Source of the DNA: Ooceraea biroi | Lineage: Eukaryota; Arthropoda; Insecta; Hymenoptera; Formicidae | NCBI RefSeq assembly: GCF_003672135.1 | Contig: NC_039514.1 | Coordinates: 4,650,001 to 4,714,000 of the forward strand | Direction: 5' to 3' | Length of the DNA stretch: 64,000 nt | Shown here: piece by piece, positions 9,771 to 20,153 of the stretch | Numbering within the stretch: position 1 is the first letter of the stretch | How the letters are laid out: each line of letters starts with the position of its first letter | Notes under the pieces: model-generated | Told to the model about the DNA's origin: nothing | Seen by the model: the letters and a program-made list of their open reading frames with translations, nothing else | Database searches by the model: none | Position numbers and translations under genes: made by a program

Positions 9771-10487
9771 TTTTTTAAATAGTGAAATCAGAAAGTTGCA
9801 CCAAGTAGAAAATACGCAAAAACGGACTAGATAAAACTAGAAGAAATAAAGGAGATAATAATATATAATATAAAGCAAACAAATTTAATACAAATATTTT
9901 ATTCAAAACACTTGGCGCGGCCTAAACCGAATGTTAATTGCCTTTTTTAAAACAGGTAATTTTGTAATAATATCACGCATTTTGTAATGTTGTGTATATT
10001 TACAATATAAGATACATAAACAATTGCTACACATATACAGGGTGAGTCATTTTAATGTACCACCCCTAAAAACTTATTTGTTTTTAATTCGAGAACAAAA
10101 TGTTTCAGACAAAAGTTGTATAGCTTCGAGGGGGCAAGATTATGATATTATCAATTTAATTGTAGATGGCGCCACTTTAGAGATTTCATCATGGCGGCCA
10201 TTGTTTTAAATGGAAGACGATTTTTCTCTCGAAGTAAAAGTTGTAGCTGACAATGAGACAAATACAATGGTTTTTTGTTTTTTGCAATTGGACCATTTTT
10301 CAGTGAGTTACAGCGTTTCAAAGTTTATAGCGTCTCTCCATGGTCCGTGATAATGAGAAATAGGGAGATCCATTTTACAAAAAAATTAACCTTCATATAA
10401 CCTTGACAGGTGCACCCGTTCTATCTACTATCCTACTTTTAGCGCTACCCAGGAACAACGGCGTGGACGTAGTAGGTTTCTGTTCCC

Positions 10488-10612
10488 TTCGGGGTGCTTG
10501 ATTAACGCGAGTCCCCTAGCCTCTCGCGATTCGGGGTGCTTGATTAACGCGAGTCCCCTAGCCTCTCGCGATTCGGGGTGCTTGATTAACGTGAGTCCCC
10601 TTGCCTCTCACG
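10488..10612. repeat. 42-bp tandem repeat, about 2.8 copies
   Basis: The unit starts CGGGGTGCTTGATTAACGCG and ends in CCTCTCGCGATT. It lies just past the transposase stop. The intact relative (17576-17640) has fewer copies, so the number has changed since the elements diverged. Confidence 0.8.
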
Positions 10613-10625
10613 CCCACGCAAAGTC

Positions 10626-11678
10626 TTATTGCAAGTGTTCAAATACACCTCTATTTTCATCGATACATTGTATCACGCGTAATCGAAAATTGTTTTCGAC
10701 TCTTTGCAGTGTACCGTCAGTGATACCTTGGAAAGCGCGTTTAATTCGCAGTTTCATGTCTGCCATAGTTGTTGGTTGTGTCGCAAACACCTTTTCCTTG
10801 ACATAACCCCACAGGAAAAAGTCCATAGGCGTGAGATCAGGAGATCTTGCTGGCCACTCATGGGTTCGACCCATTCCAATCCACTTTCTATGGAAATTTT
10901 CGTTGAGGTATGTGGTAATCAAGCGACTCCTATGAGCAGGAGCACCATCTTGCTGTCACCACATTCTACGACGAGTGCAGAGATCTATATCTTCGAGGAG
11001 GTTTGGCAACTCATTTTGCATAAATCGCAAGTAGGTTTCCCTATTTAAATGGCCTTCGAAAACGTGAGGTCCAATTACATGGGTCCCGATAATGCCACCC
11101 CAAACAGTAATCGACCATTGGTGCTGGCATTCCACGCTTCGCTGCCATTGTGGATTGTTATTAGACCAATAATGGCAGTTGTGTCGGTTCAGTTCTCCTC
11201 GGTTGATAAATGTTGCTTCATCTGTAAACAGGACGTGCATGAAGAAATATGAGTCTCTCCGATATTGATTTCAACCCCAGTTACAAAATTGAAGCCTACG
11301 GTTAAAGTCTCCAGCTTGGAGCTGCTGTGTCAAAACAATGTGGTAGGGGTGGAATTTTACAAATCTCAATACTCGACTTACTGTCTTTTGTGGGATACCA
11401 TGCTCGCTTTCAATATTCCTTGTCGAGATGTTGGGGTTTAGTTCAACTGCTGCCAGCGTCAGCAGAATGTTATTTTCTTTTGGGCCAGTCTTTCTCTTGT
11501 TACGTTTTAAATGACCCTGTTGAGCACGGCGAAGCAATAATTTCATAGTCTTGCGCGTCGGGTGTCGTCTGTCGGGAAACCTAGCTGCATACACCCTTTG
11601 CGCTGCTTTCAAGTTGTTATTGCACAGCCCGACTATTTTTATCATATCGACTATTTCCGCTGGGCTATAATCCCCCAT
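10626..11678 (-). pseudogene. DD41D transposase, broken
   Basis: The minus-strand frame starts MGDYSPAEIVDMIKIVG at 11678. It shows a helix-turn-helix (NISTRNIESEHGIPQKTVSR), then first catalytic block LFTDEATF, second QQDGAPAH and third WPARSPDLTPMDFFLWG. I count 41 residues between the second and third catalytic aspartates. A stop near 11271 and a TGA just before QQDGAP break it. The C-terminus is VFEHLQ at 10626. It is paralogous along its length to the intact protein at 16497-17561. Confidence 0.8.
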
Positions 11679-12107
11679 AATTAATAATAGAATGAATAAC
11701 CAACAATTTCATTGGGAGTGTAATCAACCATCTCAAAACCTGTCTCACCAAGAAGTGATGAGAAGCCGAATGCGAGCCACTAAAGCACTCAAGGCACGGA
11801 CCATGGAGAGACGCTATAAACTTTGAAACGCTGTAACTCACTGAAAAATGGTCCAATTGCAAAAAACAAAAAACCGTTGTATTCGTCTCATTGTCAGCTA
11901 CAACTTTTACTTCGAGAGAAAAATCGCCTTCCATTTAAAAAATGGCCGCCATGATGAAATCTCTAAAGTGGCGCCATCTACAATTAAATTGATAATATTA
12001 TCATCTTGCCCCCTCGAAGCCATACAACTTTTGTCTGAAACATTTTGTTCTCACATTAAAAACAAATAAGTTTTTAGGGGTGGTATATTAAAATGACTCA
12101 CCCTATA

Positions 12108-13497
12108 TAAGTAAAAAAATGTAAAATATTAAATAAACTGTCGTATACACACTATTTCAAACAACGCAAAACAAATTACAGGAACATAGTCTGTGACCAT
12201 CCTACGAATCCCGCTTTCACAGTAAGAATAACAGGAACGGATAACAAGGCGAAAATCGAACTCCGTCAACAGTCGTATACACAAACCAAAACACCGTGAC
12301 AAAGTCAAAGAGGGGAAAACATATTTAAAATAGGAAGATAGTCATCTGATAGAAATTCTGTGTCATTTTGTAGATTTAATGACTTTAATTGCCTTTTTAT
12401 ATTCACCATTTCCGAAACTAACCTTTTTTTATACGATCCTTCTTTGTTTAGAATTTGCACATCATCCCAATCGAAATCATGTCCAGAACTCAGTCGATGA
12501 GTCGAAATAACCGACGGAGAACCAGACTTTTTATTTATGTCTTTCCTGTGTTCATTTACTCTAGTTCGGAGCTGTCTTTTTGTTTGACCGACGTAGGAGG
12601 CTTCACAGTCACAGCAAGAAATTTTATAAACCACGTCACAGTGAGACATTCTATCCAACGAATCCTTTTTAACTTTGATAAACTTATTTAAAGAATTAGT
12701 GCATTTGAACGCCGTTTTAAACCCAAATTTCTTAATTATATTAGAAAGAGATTCGCTACAGGATCTAATGTAAGGTAGTGTAAAGAATTCACTATTTGTT
12801 TCTTTGTTAGAATTATCAGTATCAAGTTCAAAACAATATTTTCTAATTCTTTCATTAATAGTATAGAAAATAAATCGCAACGGGTATCCATTGTCCAATA
12901 ATATCTCAATCACCGATTTTAAGTTTTCATTATGAAAACACGGGTCAGTCAGCCGCAACACTCTATCAACTAGACCGAAAACAACACCACGTTTGTGAGA
13001 AATCGGATGATGCAAATAAACATTAAGATATCTTCCTGAGAACGTAGATTTATGGAACCAATCGAAACTCTACTGCGTCCAGCGAGAGAACGTTATCCGT
13101 CTGCGTATAGGCGGGCGAAGTGGGGATAACGTGGCGTAGTGGTGGCGTGTATAATAGCAGTAACGCGTTTGTATCGCGGCGTAGTGGGGGATCTTTAGGG
13201 AGGAGATCTGCGCGGAACGGACGCGTTTTTGTCTACTCCGATAACGTTCTCTCGCTGGACGCAGTATAAGAACCCTCTGGCTGAAAATTAAAGAGACATC
13301 AAGAAAATGGATGGTGTTATTAATACTGCGCTTTATAGTGAATTGTAACCTCTTATGGAAAGAGTTAAAAACACCAAGAATCCGATTGAAATGTTCAAGC
13401 CTAGTAGCCAACAAAACATCGTCAACATATCTACGATATACAGGTAAATCTATGTCAAGAAGCTTAAAAGCATCCTCCTCAATGTCTTGCAAAACAA
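12108..13497 (-). pseudogene. Penelope-like element copy, reverse transcriptase to GIY-YIG end
   Basis: From about 13497 the minus strand reads VLQDIEEDAFKLLDIDLPVY, RRYVDDVLLATRLEHFN (the YVDD catalytic box of the reverse transcriptase) and HFLDVSLIFSQRVL. It is interrupted at 13073-13264 by a MITE and resumes at 13015. It then runs open to 12305: PCFHNENLKSVIEIL, LPYIRSCSESLSN, CDCEASYVGQTKRQLR (GIY-YIG nuclease) and ILNMFSPL. The 3' untranslated part (12108-12304) matches 31840-32030 in reverse. The copy is 5'-truncated at the YVDD domain and joined head to head with a plus-strand copy. Confidence 0.85.
13073..13264. mobile_element. MITE, 192 bp, in the PLE reverse transcriptase
   Basis: Perfect terminal inverted repeats of about 25 bp start CTGCGTCCAGCGAGAGAACG and close with the complement. 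The uninterrupted PLE at 14125-14145 shows where it entered (between CGAAAC and AGAACC). The borders TCTA and TATA suggest a TA-containing target, but the duplication is not clean. Confidence 0.75.
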
Positions 13498-14320
13498 GTC
13501 CTCTCAGAGTCATAGTTTCGTGTATCAATGGTCCATTATATAATTTAGCATCGTTTTTACATAAAATAATACACAATAACATTGTATATCCAAGCAGTCA
13601 TATTAAAAACAGTTTTCATTTAGTTGAGGAGTTACGGAATATAAACTCGATCCGGGGTTAAAATTTGCATCATTGGACGTTGTTTCTTTATTCACAAATG
13701 TATCTATAGGACTGGCTGTTAAAAGTGTTGAAAAAAGATGGAACAGCATTTCTGAGGGGACGGCCATTCCACTGAATGAATTTTTAATAGCGGTTAATAT
13801 GATATTAGAGTCAACGTACTTTACTTTTGGCGGTCGTATATACAAGCAAACTTTTGGTACCCCTATGGGGTCCCCAATCTCACTGATTATTGCTGACATT
13901 GTTTTGTAAGACATTGAGGAGGATGCTTTTAGGCTTCTTGACATAGATTTACCTGTATATCGTAAATATGTTGATGATGTTTTGTTGGCTACTAGGCCTG
14001 AACATTTCAATCGGATTCTTGGTGCTTTTAACTCTTTCCATAAGAGGTTACAATTCACTATAGAGCGCAGTATTAATAATACCATTCATTTTCTTGATGT
14101 CTCTTCAATTTTCAACCAGAGGGTTCTTAGTTTCGATTGGTTCCATAAATCTACGTTCTCGGGAAGATATCTTAATTTTTATTCGCATCATCCGATTTCT
14201 CATAAACGTGTTGTTTTCGGTCTAGTTGATGGAGTGTTGCAGCTGGCTGACCCGTGTTTTCATAATGAAAACTTAAAATCGGTGATTGAGATATTATTGG
14301 ACCCGTTGCGATTTGTTTTC
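13494..14320 (+). pseudogene. Penelope-like element copy, reverse-transcriptase core (left half of split PLE)
   Basis: The plus strand reads PLRVIVSCINGPLYNLASF, HKIIHNN and NSFHLVEELRN, then with a shift SLDVVSLFTNVSIGLAVK, YKQTFGTPMGSPIS, a stop after IADIVL (13908), YRKYVDDVLLATRPEHFN and WFHKSTFSGRYLNFY, and ends in EILLDPLRF. It is cut at 14320 by the hAT-type insertion. The rest continues in register at 31270. PLE reverse transcriptases are telomerase-related and copy RNA at nicked or free ends. One stop and one frameshift are visible. Confidence 0.85.
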
Positions 14321-14430
14321 TGGGGATGTGCCGGATATTCGGAAAGTATCCGGTATCCGGTCTATCCGGCTACTTTTTTACTATCTGGCCGGATAGCTGG
14401 ATAATGATTAGCTATCCGGCTATCCGGCGT

Positions 14431-15156
14431 ATTCGACCATTTTTCATCCGATTGAATGGTAATTAATTAATTATATTAAAAATTTTAAGTTTAAATAAAT
14501 AATAAATTAATAATACATAAAATCGAATTCGAAACGTATATAATCGTGTAAAAGATACATTGATAAAAGTATTTAGTTTGTTAATAACGAGTACTGGCGC
14601 AGCGTTGTAGCGACATGTACGCGTGCAGGTAATCAGGTGAAGACGGCAATCTCCTGATGGTCCGACGTTGGCTTGGTGTCGAGGAATTGAATTCAATACA
14701 ATCGTGGTTGATTTTTCCATAGAGCTTTAATGATCGTATCGCGTACTCGTAAAACGTAACATCGCGAAGGAAATCACAAGCAAGCCTTTCTCGTTTGGAG
14801 GTGGAACAAAATCTGTTAAATCTCGGGCCTTGTTATCATTCAATTCTTTTCTTTTTTCTTTTGTCAAACATCGGTTTCCTTTCTTCTTTTTTTTGTTGCC
14901 AAGTGCACCCGATCTATAATTCAACGCCATCTCTTGCTGACTCTGAGGAAAACTTGTTCAGATTTCCCACTTATCATCTGATTTCTTAACATATCGCTCG
15001 CCTTGTACTAAGTACGATTTAAACAACAAGGAATTAACTTGTGACATACAGAACTAAATTACTTGGAATAAATTCTCCAGCTAATTTAACAAACAAACTT
15101 ACAAATGTTAATTAGTCTCTATTGAGTAGCGCGCCGCCCGCCATGGATCTAGACTT
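14431..15156 (-). other. BEL/Pao 3' flank and probable LTR remnant
   Basis: No gene is recognised. On the minus strand this follows the BEL/Pao stop codon and includes a GGCGGGCGGC purine tract (about 15133-15143) of the kind found before a BEL 3' LTR. Small minus-strand ORFs at 14727-14930 and 14463-14720 have no recognisable domain. Confidence 0.3.
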
Positions 15157-15420
15157 TTATTCTAAATTATGATCTTCAATTGGTAGGCGACAAAGACGAG
15201 ATATAGGACGTTTATAAGTACCGAATACGGTTTTAACATCAACAACTCTTACTAGTCCTTTTGAATCCGGATATAGGTTTTGTATACGTCCTAAATCCCA
15301 TTTGCTAGGTGGTAATAGGTCGTTGAGAACAAGTACTAAATCATTAAGTTTTAAATTGGAATAACTCTGTCGCCACTTGTATCTTTGCTGTAGGGAAAGT
15401 AAATAATCTTTAGACCACCA
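15157..15420 (-). pseudogene. BEL/Pao DUF5641-like C-terminal domain
   Basis: The minus strand is open for 87 residues: WWSKDYLLSLQQRYKWRQS, LVLVLNDLLPPSKWDLGR, then RVVDVKTVFGTYKRP and RLCRLPIED before a TAA. The LPPSKWxLGRI and YKRPxxxLCxLP blocks are diagnostic for the C-terminal end of BEL/Pao polyproteins. No upstream integrase is present, so it is a fragment. Confidence 0.85.
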
Positions 15421-15602
15421 TCATAATTGGATATAATAAAAGTCTCGATATAAAGCTTATTATACACATAATATTATACACATAATATTCTGCTTGAATT
15501 TTATAAAGTATTTCATAGCACCATCATAATTGAATATAATAAAAGTCTCGATATAAAGCTTATTATATACATAATATTCTGCTTGAATTTTATAAAGTAT
15601 TT
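15418..15602. repeat. Two tandem copies of a repeat of about 95 bp
   Basis: CACCATCATAATTGAATATA followed by the AAAGTCTCGATATAAAGC block occurs twice, at about 15418 and 15520. Confidence 0.75.
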
Positions 15603-15626
15603 TATTTAAACTTTATTTAATGAGAG

Positions 15627-15630
<4 letters not shown>

Positions 15631-15662
<32 letters not shown>
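15631..15662. repeat. (GA)n microsatellite
   Basis: About 16 GA units. Confidence 0.95.
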
Positions 15663-15667
<5 letters not shown>

Positions 15668-15729
15668 AACGGGAGTATTTATAAAGCGTACTCTACATAT
15701 ACTATTCTGCTTGACATATATTTTATATA

Positions 15730-18306
15730 CAGGGTGAGCCATTTTAAGTAACGCATTGATTTTTCTCGAAAACCAAATCTTGTATCGAACAATGTTTCAG
15801 ACAAAAGTCGTTTGGTTCGAAGGGGGCAAGATGATAGCATTATCAATTTAATTGTAGATGGCGCCACTTTAGAGATTTCATCATGGCGGCCATTTCTTTA
15901 AATGGAAGTTGATTTTTCTCTCCAAGTGAAAGTTGTAGCTGATAATGAGACGAATACAACGGTTTTTTGTTTTTTGCAATTTGACCATTTTTCAGTGAGT
16001 TACAGTGTTCCAAAGTACACTGGTTTATAATTTAAGTATACACATAAACCAAATCTTGTATCGAAAAATGTTTCTTACAAAAGTTTTATGACTTCAAGGG
16101 AGACATAAGATGCTGCCACTGATTTGACCTTGCTTGGGTGCACCTGTCAAGGTTATGCGAAGGTTAACTTTTTTTTAATGGGTCTCTTTATTTCTCATTA
16201 TACAGTCTTGTAGCTTACCTCGAGAGCTTTTCAAAACGCTATAATAAAGTATTTTGTTAAATATTATTCTAGTTATGAGAACTAAAAGCGTTTCTCGAAG
16301 GTAAAATTCCACAAAGATTGTATATAAGTCGCTAAGCCAAACCGCGAATTAATTCTGTCATATTGCGGCATACTGAGAGGAAGCTCTTCTACTCTATAGC
16401 GTGATAAGTTAGATATACGTTAAAGTTTCTTCTCTGTTCATATTTTCATTTCTTAACTATAATATTATAAGTAATATATTTTTTACGATAGTAGACATGG
16501 GTGATTATACTCCTAAAGAAATCGTCAATATGTTAGTAGTTTTCGGAGAATGTTTTGGCAATTACCGTGAAGCTGCGAGACTTTACCGAAATCGGTATCC
16601 AAACAGACGACATCCAAATAATACCGTCATTCGGAGGCTTAAGATAAGAGCCGAACAGGGTCAGTTGACTCGTCAACTTGACGCTAAACGTGATTATGAT
16701 GTTGATGATGTACGTGTTCTGACTGTCTTAGCGGCTGTTCACATTGACCCTCATATTAGTACGCGCCAAATAGCTAGACAAACAGGTATACCTCAGAGAA
16801 CGATTGTGAGAATTGTGAGGAAAAAGAAGCATCATCCATACCATATCACATTAACGCAGGCTCTAACTCCAAATGACATGCGACAACGTGTACTGTTTTA
16901 TCAATGGGCTAGACAGATGATTGCGCATGATGCAGATTTCTTTAAATACGTTCTATTCTCTGATGAATCGACATTTAAAAATACCGGAGAATTAAATACA
17001 CACAATTGTCATTACTGGTCGGATGTCAATCCTTATTGGCATAGACAAGTTAATAATCAACATCGTTGGAGTGTAGTAGTTTGGTGTGGAATTGTCAACG
17101 GTTATCTAATTGGTCCTTATTTTTTTCATCAGAATGTGACCGGACATAGCTTTCTAGAATTATTAAGAGACCACTTACCCACTTTACTTGAAGAAGTCGA
17201 TTTGGAGACAAGGCGAAGAATGTGGATTCAGATGGATGGTGCGCCACCATATTTCGCACGAAACATTAGACATTTTCTGGATCAAAACTTCAACGATAGG
17301 TGGATCGGACGGGGTAGTCCAATTGCATGGCCTCCTCGGTCACCAGATTTGACTTCACCTGATTTTTACTTGTGGGGGTACGTGAAAACTTTGGTGTTCG
17401 AACGGGAACCGACGACAAGGGAAGACATGATCGAACGAATTCGAATGGCTTGTAGAGCAATACCAAGGGCTGTCTTACTTCGAACGGTCGAACACTTCGC
17501 AAAGAGAATCAGGTTATGCATTCGAGTCAACGGGGATAACTTTGAACAGCTTTTCCGATAGATGCTGAGAAACAGTTAATCAAGCACCCAGAATCGCGAG
17601 AGGCTAGAGGACTCGCGTTAATCAAGCACCCCGAAGGGAACAGAAACCTACTACGTCCACTCCGTTGTTCCTGAGTAGCGCTAAAAGTAGGATAGTTGAT
17701 AGAACGGTACACTTTGGGTAATGCAAATGCCGGCAGTACTGTAACTTGTAGTTCGCATAACTCGAATAATATTTAACGACAAAATACTTTATTATAGCGT
17801 TTTGAAAAGCTCTCGAGGTAAGCTACAAGACTGTATAATGAGAAATAAAGAGACCCATTAAAAAAAAGTTAATCTTCGCATAACCTTGACAGGTGCACCC
17901 AAGCAAGGTCAAATCAGTGGCAGCATCTTATGTCCCCCTTGAAGTCATAAAACTTTTGTAAGAAACATTTTTCGATACAAGATTTGGTTTATGTGTATAC
18001 TTAAATTATAAACCAGTGTACTTTGGAACGCTGTAACTCACTGAAAAATGGTCAAATTGCAAAAAACAAAAAACCGTTGTATTCGTCTCATTGTCAGCTA
18101 CAACTTTCACTTAGAGAGAAAAATCAACTTCCATTTAAAAAAATGGCCGCCATGATGAAGTCTCTAAAGTGGCGCCATCTACAATTAAATTGATAATGCT
18201 ATCATCTTGCCCCCTTCGAACCAAACGACTTTTGTCTGAAACATTGTTCGATACAAGATTTAGTTTTCGAGAAAAATCAATGCGTTACTTAAAACGGCTC
18301 ACTCTG
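15730..18306 (+). mobile_element. DD41D Tc1/mariner-superfamily element, apparently complete
   Basis: The termini CAGGGTGAGCCATTTTAAG (15730) and its mirror ending CTCTG (18306) are flanked by TA on both sides. The inverted repeats extend about 540 bp inward, as far as AACGCTATAATAAAGTATTTT (about 16240 and 17785). One open transposase gene sits centrally on the plus strand. A partial 42-bp repeat at 17576-17640 and the GCGCTAAAAGTAGGATAG block are shared with the dead relative at 10038-12105. Confidence 0.85.
16497..17561 (+). CDS. DD41D transposase, intact 354-aa reading frame
   Basis: ATG at 16497 opens MGDYTPKEIVNMLVVFGE, and the frame is uninterrupted to TAG at 17561. Residues about 87-110 (HISTRQIARQTGIPQRT) form a helix-turn-helix for binding the terminal repeats. 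The catalytic residues are D156 in LFSDESTF, D247 in IQMDGAPP and D289 in SPDLTSPDFYLWG. The last two are separated by 41 residues, giving the DD41D signature of one Tc1/mariner-superfamily branch. The start is supported by alignment with MGDYSPAEIVDM in the broken relative (11678). The SPDLTSPDF version carries S before P where the relative has SPDLTPMDF, so the loop differs while the Asp is kept. It would excise and reinsert the element at TA sites in the nucleus. Confidence 0.85.
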   Translation: MGDYTPKEIVNMLVVFGECFGNYREAARLYRNRYPNRRHPNNTVIRRLKIRAEQGQLTRQLDAKRDYDVDDVRVLTVLAAVHIDPHISTRQIARQTGIPQRTIVRIVRKKKHHPYHITLTQALTPNDMRQRVLFYQWARQMIAHDADFFKYVLFSDESTFKNTGELNTHNCHYWSDVNPYWHRQVNNQHRWSVVVWCGIVNGYLIGPYFFHQNVTGHSFLELLRDHLPTLLEEVDLETRRRMWIQMDGAPPYFARNIRHFLDQNFNDRWIGRGSPIAWPPRSPDLTSPDFYLWGYVKTLVFEREPTTREDMIERIRMACRAIPRAVLLRTVEHFAKRIRLCIRVNGDNFEQLFR

Positions 18307-18308
18307 TA

Positions 18309-18945
18309 TATTAGATACAATTTTTGTCGATCATACTGGCTAACCTGTGCTCAATGGTCAGTACTAAATACGCGATAAACTGCACGCCGATGGGGTTTGT
18401 CAGTCATATGCAGTAATAAATCATCAAATGAAGCTGGAAAGGAGCGTTTCGTCTTGAGATCGTCTGCAGACTCATCAGTAGGGCTGTGCAGACGATCCCT
18501 TGCCCTAGACGCTGATAAACGAAGTTGTTAGAAATGTATATATATTGCAACAGCGCCGTACAGAGTGCCTGCGAGAAACCCACAAGCGCGCCCCCACACG
18601 GCACATATTGCAAACCCTATAACTAGATCAAGGGTGGATTAAATTGAAATATTATTTTTAATCGCCAGTTCAGTTTCATATATATTAGATACAATTTTTG
18701 TTGATCATACTGGCTAACGTGTGCTCGATGGTCAGCACTAAATACGCGATAAACTTCACGCCGACGGGGTTTGTCAGTCATATGCAGTAATAAATCATCA
18801 AATGAAGCTGGAAAGAAGCGTTCGTCTTTATCGCGTATTTAGTGCTGACCATCGAGCACACGTTAGCCAGTATGATCGACAAAAATTGTATCTAATATAT
18901 ATTAAACTGAACTGGCGATTAAAAATAATATTTCAATATATATTT
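18309..18945 (-). repeat. Tandem and inverted repeat of about 374 bp carrying a ribozyme
   Basis: The segment from 18312 (TTAGATACAATTTTTGTCGAT) recurs from 18686, defining a unit of about 374 bp. The second unit is cut after about 140 bp, within the ribozyme sequence (about 18825). It is followed by an inverted copy (18826-18945) of ATCGCGTATTTAGTGCTGAC and of the AATCGCCAGTTCAGTTTC-containing end. No ORF is present. This looks like a short satellite or retrozyme-like array, interrupted on its left by the DD41D element. Confidence 0.7.
18443..18513 (-). ncRNA. Hammerhead-type self-cleaving ribozyme, stem III open
   Basis: On the minus strand, 5' to 3': AGCG (18513-18510) then UC, giving a GUC cleavage triplet ending at 18508. 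Stem I UAGGGC/GCCCUA closes a 17-nt loop. The invariant core CUGAUGA is at 18478-18472. Stem II GUCU/AGAC has a 13-nt loop. The core GAAA is at 18450-18447, then CGCU closes stem III with AGCG. U16.1-A15.1 and all stem pairs are Watson-Crick. Loop 1 contains GATCGTCTGC and loop 2 contains GCAGACGATC, perfect 10-nt complements able to form the loop-loop contact that natural hammerheads use. Every conserved core position I know is satisfied. The fold is read by eye and its activity is inferred. Confidence 0.85.
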
Positions 18946-19099
18946 TATTTCAACTTTATTTACTGACAAGTAACACTACCCAAGTGCCACTCGCCGATTT
19001 TCTTGAAACTTTACACACATGTAGTACATCGAAAAACATTAGACACCTGTCTTTTTATTTGTGCTAACAACGCATTTTAAGGTTAGAAAACGCATTCGA
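18946..19099. other. Unassigned AT-rich spacer
   Basis: Nothing recognised between the ribozyme repeat and the next inverted repeat. Confidence 0.4.
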
Positions 19100-19755
19100 A
19101 AAGGAGGATGTTAAAAAAAGTGCCGATTTCTGCCCAAAAAGGTGTAAGTAAAAGGGATAGTGTTTTTTTATAGATTTGGACCTCCTGAATACTATAAAAC
19201 AATTGAAAAGTGCGTGAGCGTTAGGGAACACCTTGAAAATTGAGTTTAAACATGGTATATTTAGAAATTCGGATGATATATGGAGCCACGACAAAATACG
19301 TCCGTGTGAGTTTTTTGGGAGGAAGGAGGCAGAGGGAAATAAAAATATGTTTTGTGTGCATTTGTAAGCGAAAGCGTAAGTAACTGAGTGCGGGGAAAGA
19401 AGGGATAATCTCATTCTCTGCCTAACCCGCAAGGAGGATGGGACGAGATGTTGGGTCCATTTTTCTATTTTTTTTGTTTTGTACTTTCACTGATTACTGA
19501 TTATTACAAACACATCTCCTTTTCCCCCGTCCCCTTTCCTCAAAAAACTCACACGGACGTATTTGTTGTGACTCCATACATCATCCGAATTTCTGAATAT
19601 ATCATCTTCAAACTCAATTTTCAAGGTGTTCCCTAACGCCCACACACTTTTCAATTGTTTTATCGTATTCAGGAGGTCAAAATCTATAAAAAATACTATC
19701 CCTTTTACTTACACCTTTTTGAGCAGAAATCGGCACTTTTTTAACATCCTCCTTT
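19100..19755. mobile_element. Inverted-repeat element with arms of about 220 bp
   Basis: The left arm from AAAGGAGGATGTTAAAAAAAG (about 19100) to ACACGGACGT/ACGTCCGTGTG (about 19312) mirrors 19540-19755 with few differences. The spacer of about 215 bp has no ORF. Outside the arms the two flanks differ, so the palindrome is the element. Confidence 0.7.
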
Positions 19756-20149
19756 AACACTCTATAGCACAATGGTAACTAACGCTACTCCTGAGTGTTA
19801 TTCTCTTACAGCTTTTACGACATTATTCTATTATGATTTCATTGTCTGAATGTTTGGCATTAATTTTACGAGATTCGGAATGGCAGATTCAAAATCGCGG
19901 ACCGAAATCGCAGAATTTTCAAAACTTTTATTTAAAGTCAGTTTCGAAGAAGTGTTTTAGACCCGTTATTACGATTTTGGTAACAGTTATATCAATCTAG
20001 AGGTGGCGGATGAAAAATGGCAAATTCAATGTGGTGCATCCAAAATGGCGGACCCAAATTCCAATTGTTTGAAATTAGTTTCAAAGACCATTTTTGTGGT
20101 GATTTTCGAGGTCACTGTTTACAATGTTAATAGTAGTTTGACAAAATTC
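19756..20149. other. Degenerate repeat-like spacer
   Basis: Contains loose direct repetition of AAATGGC-GGACC-AAATT phrases (19880-19930 and 20010-20060). No gene is seen. Confidence 0.35.
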
Positions 20150-20153
20150 CTCT

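Larger units (their letters stand above)
8601..9970. mobile_element. FB2-family element remnant carrying PLE debris
   Basis: The left end has the self-complementary core ACCTTTTTTAAAAAAGGT (8608-8625) followed by an AGCGCCAA box. The right end has ACTTGGCGCGGCCTAAACCG (about 9909) and a second TTTTTTAAAACAGGTAATT core near 9942-9965. The same signals bound the FB2 copies at 26, 37-38 and 43-48 kb. PLE fragments fill the interior. Confidence 0.55.
10038..12105 (-). mobile_element. Tc1/mariner-superfamily element (DD41D type) with long terminal repeats
   Basis: The ends CAGGGTGAGTCATTTTAA (10038) and TTAAAATGACTCACCCTA (12105) are flanked by TA. The inverted repeats run about 340 bp, including a TGGCGCCAC/AATTTAATTGTAGATGGC block. 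The same repeat bounds the intact relative at 15730-18306. The PLE 3' region at 12108 onward is its right neighbour. Confidence 0.8.

Noticed and set aside
13603..14085. 160-aa minus-strand ORF opposite the plus-strand PLE
   Set aside because: Antisense of the reverse-transcriptase frame; no independent motifs.
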